From assembly GCA_023105745.1 (NCBI GenBank), contig JALGQZ010000009.1:9894937-9958936 (forward strand): 64,000 nucleotides of DNA, in the 5' to 3' direction. Under the pieces are notes generated by a model that was given only the letters and a program-made list of their open reading frames with translations, did no database searches and was not told where the DNA came from. Each line of letters starts with the position of its first letter. Position 1 is the stretch's first letter. This DNA comes from Austropuccinia psidii (Eukaryota; Basidiomycota; Pucciniomycetes; Pucciniales; Sphaerophragmiaceae). The translations under genes were made by a program, and so were the position numbers. Below are positions 62,454-64,000 of this stretch, piece after piece.

Positions 62454-62995
62454 GGCATGTATCCCATGTTTTCTATTGGATTATTTGAATACCAAAGAGT
62501 ATTTAAAACTATCTTACTTTAAAATAAGTCTTACAAAATGCAAACCCTTCTAGGTGAAGCTCTCACTTGGGATGAAATATTATCCTACTTGTTTTCCAAT
62601 ATATTATATTATAGAATTGAAAATTATCAAGAAAATACTTCAGAATACGTTGAAGACTTTATTTACAAAAAATAATAATAATAAAGCTTCAGAAGTTTTT
62701 CTATTTATCATTCTCAGACCTTAAAAGATTGGTATTATTCTTAGTGATTATCTTTTCTATTGATTTCCTTATTTGTAAGGAGTTTTTTTGCAATTATTTT
62801 TTTCATTTTACATTATCTTTTCATTTTTATAATTCTTCTGTTTCATTTTATGTTCATTTAAATTGCAATTTCAGATTCCATTCAAAAAACATTACCACAG
62901 TCTGTGAAGCCCACTACTGTAAAAGAAAAAAAAATGACTTTTTACAGTGGCAGGGTCTGTCTAATTCCTGCTAGTGTATTTTTGAATAAACATAT
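62454..62995. other. AT-rich DNA right of element 4
   Basis: No gene recognised. A short imperfect inverted repeat (ACTGTAAAAG ... CTTTTTACAGT) lies at about 62916-62948. Confidence 0.4.
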
Positions 62996-64000
62996 TATCA
63001 GGATGACTCCATGATATAGCTTTAGATTATAATGACAAGATATAAATGTGAATTTGACACAATCATAATAGTGAGAAATAGGGGGTAAGATGATTAAAAG
63101 GACTATACTGATTAATTTTAGTGATGGTGAGTACTACTGATATACCTGGGTGAAGTGTTTATCTCTTGGTTTAAAATGATAAACCCTACAATAATTAGCA
63201 TTATAATTAGATCTGTTGAATTTTGTTGGTACTGAATATTAAGTTATACCATGTAAGGATATGAAGAACAAGATGATGGGGTTTCCTTTGGTGAGGAAAA
63301 GACTCATTTTATCTTGTTCAGGGGTGGTGAAAGGTTTTTAACTTTAAAAACAACCACAGAGGAAAGCGTTTAGCTACTGTGGGCTGGCTTGTGGTCTCAG
63401 AAATTCAATAAAGACTGTTATTGGGTGGAAATGTGAGTTTGGAACTCTAAGCTGTCATTTTTATCCAATACAGGGTGGAACAATTTTACAAATAGAGTTC
63501 CCAGGTGTGTTATAGTGCTTCTGAAATGTCAGAAACTGTACAGGACATGTCTCTAGGACTTCAATTAGTCATATTTTGAGTAACCAAAGGATAAACAGTG
63601 CTCAATTCAATGGATTAGCTGTTAATTCAGCTGTATGGACAGCTCTCCTATAGTAATATCCCATGCTGGCCAGTGTGGGATTATAATCTTAAAACCTGAA
63701 TGAGTTTGTCATTTTGGAAAATAGGGAGCTCAAAAGTGGCTTATTCTGTAGACCTTGATGAGATCTTCACAATTATTACTCCTTTGATATATCTAGAATT
63801 CAGTTTGAGAAAGTTATACCAGTTTTATATTACATGTTAAGAATATGCATCTTATATGTATTCTGTACTAAGATAATTAAATTGATGAAATATGTTCTAT
63901 ATGAGATACAAGAATATGAAAAAGAATAATCAGAAATCTCTATTTCTGCCCTTTTGAAAAAGACCCCACTTTGGGTATCCCACACTAAAATTGTAGAGAT
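62996..64000 (-). repeat. Old family B LTR, minus strand, truncated by window end
   Basis: The left boundary reads TATCAGGATGA where younger copies would read TGTCAGGATGA. The right edge (ACCCCACTTTGGGTATCCC) matches the LTR B motif found near 1985 in inverse orientation. Between these the order of motifs follows LTR B with many changes; the long hairpin is lost. Confidence 0.75.

Noticed and set aside
1..64000. Repeat-induced point mutation (RIP)
   Set aside because: Some LTR ends changed from TG to TA, but the stops and substitutions include many transversions, so I see no clear RIP signature by eye.
1..64000. CRISPR arrays, rRNA or tRNA genes
   Set aside because: No regularly spaced repeats and no tRNA or rRNA sequence recognised; the sequence is eukaryotic.

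Overview
This window is a gene-poor, AT-rich stretch of a eukaryotic genome dominated by nested LTR retrotransposons. It holds one recognisable host gene, ORC1 (minus strand, 41967-44939, five exons, 885 codons plus stop). The introns are short (72-96 nt) with GT...AG ends. The Ty3-type Gag-Pol proteins and an antisense cysteine-rich ORF resemble repeat families I know from rust fungi (Pucciniales). My best guess is the myrtle rust genus Austropuccinia. That is an inference from protein style, not a database match.

Retrotransposon families. Family A (Ty3-type, long LTRs, TGTGAG...TTACA) is represented by element 1 (plus, from before base 1 to 11839) and element 4 (minus, 45830-62448). A related LTR lineage, called A2 here, occurs at 19053-20500 and about 40100-41354. 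Family B (Ty3-type, LTRs about 1438 bp, TGTCAG...TGACA) is represented by element 2 (29546-39237) and element 3 (47837-57535). It also left solo LTRs at 1550-2988 (plus) and 20506-21954 (minus), and an old copy that runs off the right end from 62996. Element C is a chromovirus-like element: pol debris at 11840-15434, an antisense ORF at 16141-17355 and a 3' LTR at 18290-19052.

Nesting order read from target-site duplications. Element C lies in A2-type LTR sequence, element 1 lies inside the protease region of C, and a B solo LTR lies inside the 5' LTR of element 1 (duplication GTCAT). Element 3 lies inside the pol gene of element 4 (duplication CAAGT), and element 4 itself has the duplication TGTAA. 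Element 2 has the duplication CTAAA and the minus solo LTR has AAATT. Elements 1, 2 and 4 are dead through many stops, frameshifts or deletions. Element 3 is nearly intact: one nonsense codon in Gag-Pol and one altered RNase H residue.

Region by region: 1-11839 element 1 with a solo LTR in it; 11840-19052 element C; 19053-21959 A2 LTR plus solo LTR; 21960-29540 AT-rich DNA without genes, holding an inverted dispersed repeat and a foldback-like palindrome; 29546-39237 element 2; 39243-41354 old LTR debris; 41355-45354 ORC1 and its flanks; 45830-62448 element 4 split by element 3; 62454-64000 unassigned DNA and an old LTR.

Most interesting observations. (1) Family B elements appear to carry spliceosomal introns in the Gag region, at identical positions in both copies; the first splice would itself create the start codon. 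(2) Family A LTRs share a hairpin next to the primer-binding site whose two arms changed together between lineages. (3) Families A and B share a 16-nt primer-binding site whose geometry fits an unassigned tRNA. (4) The chromovirus carries an intron-containing antisense ORF between pol and its 3' LTR.
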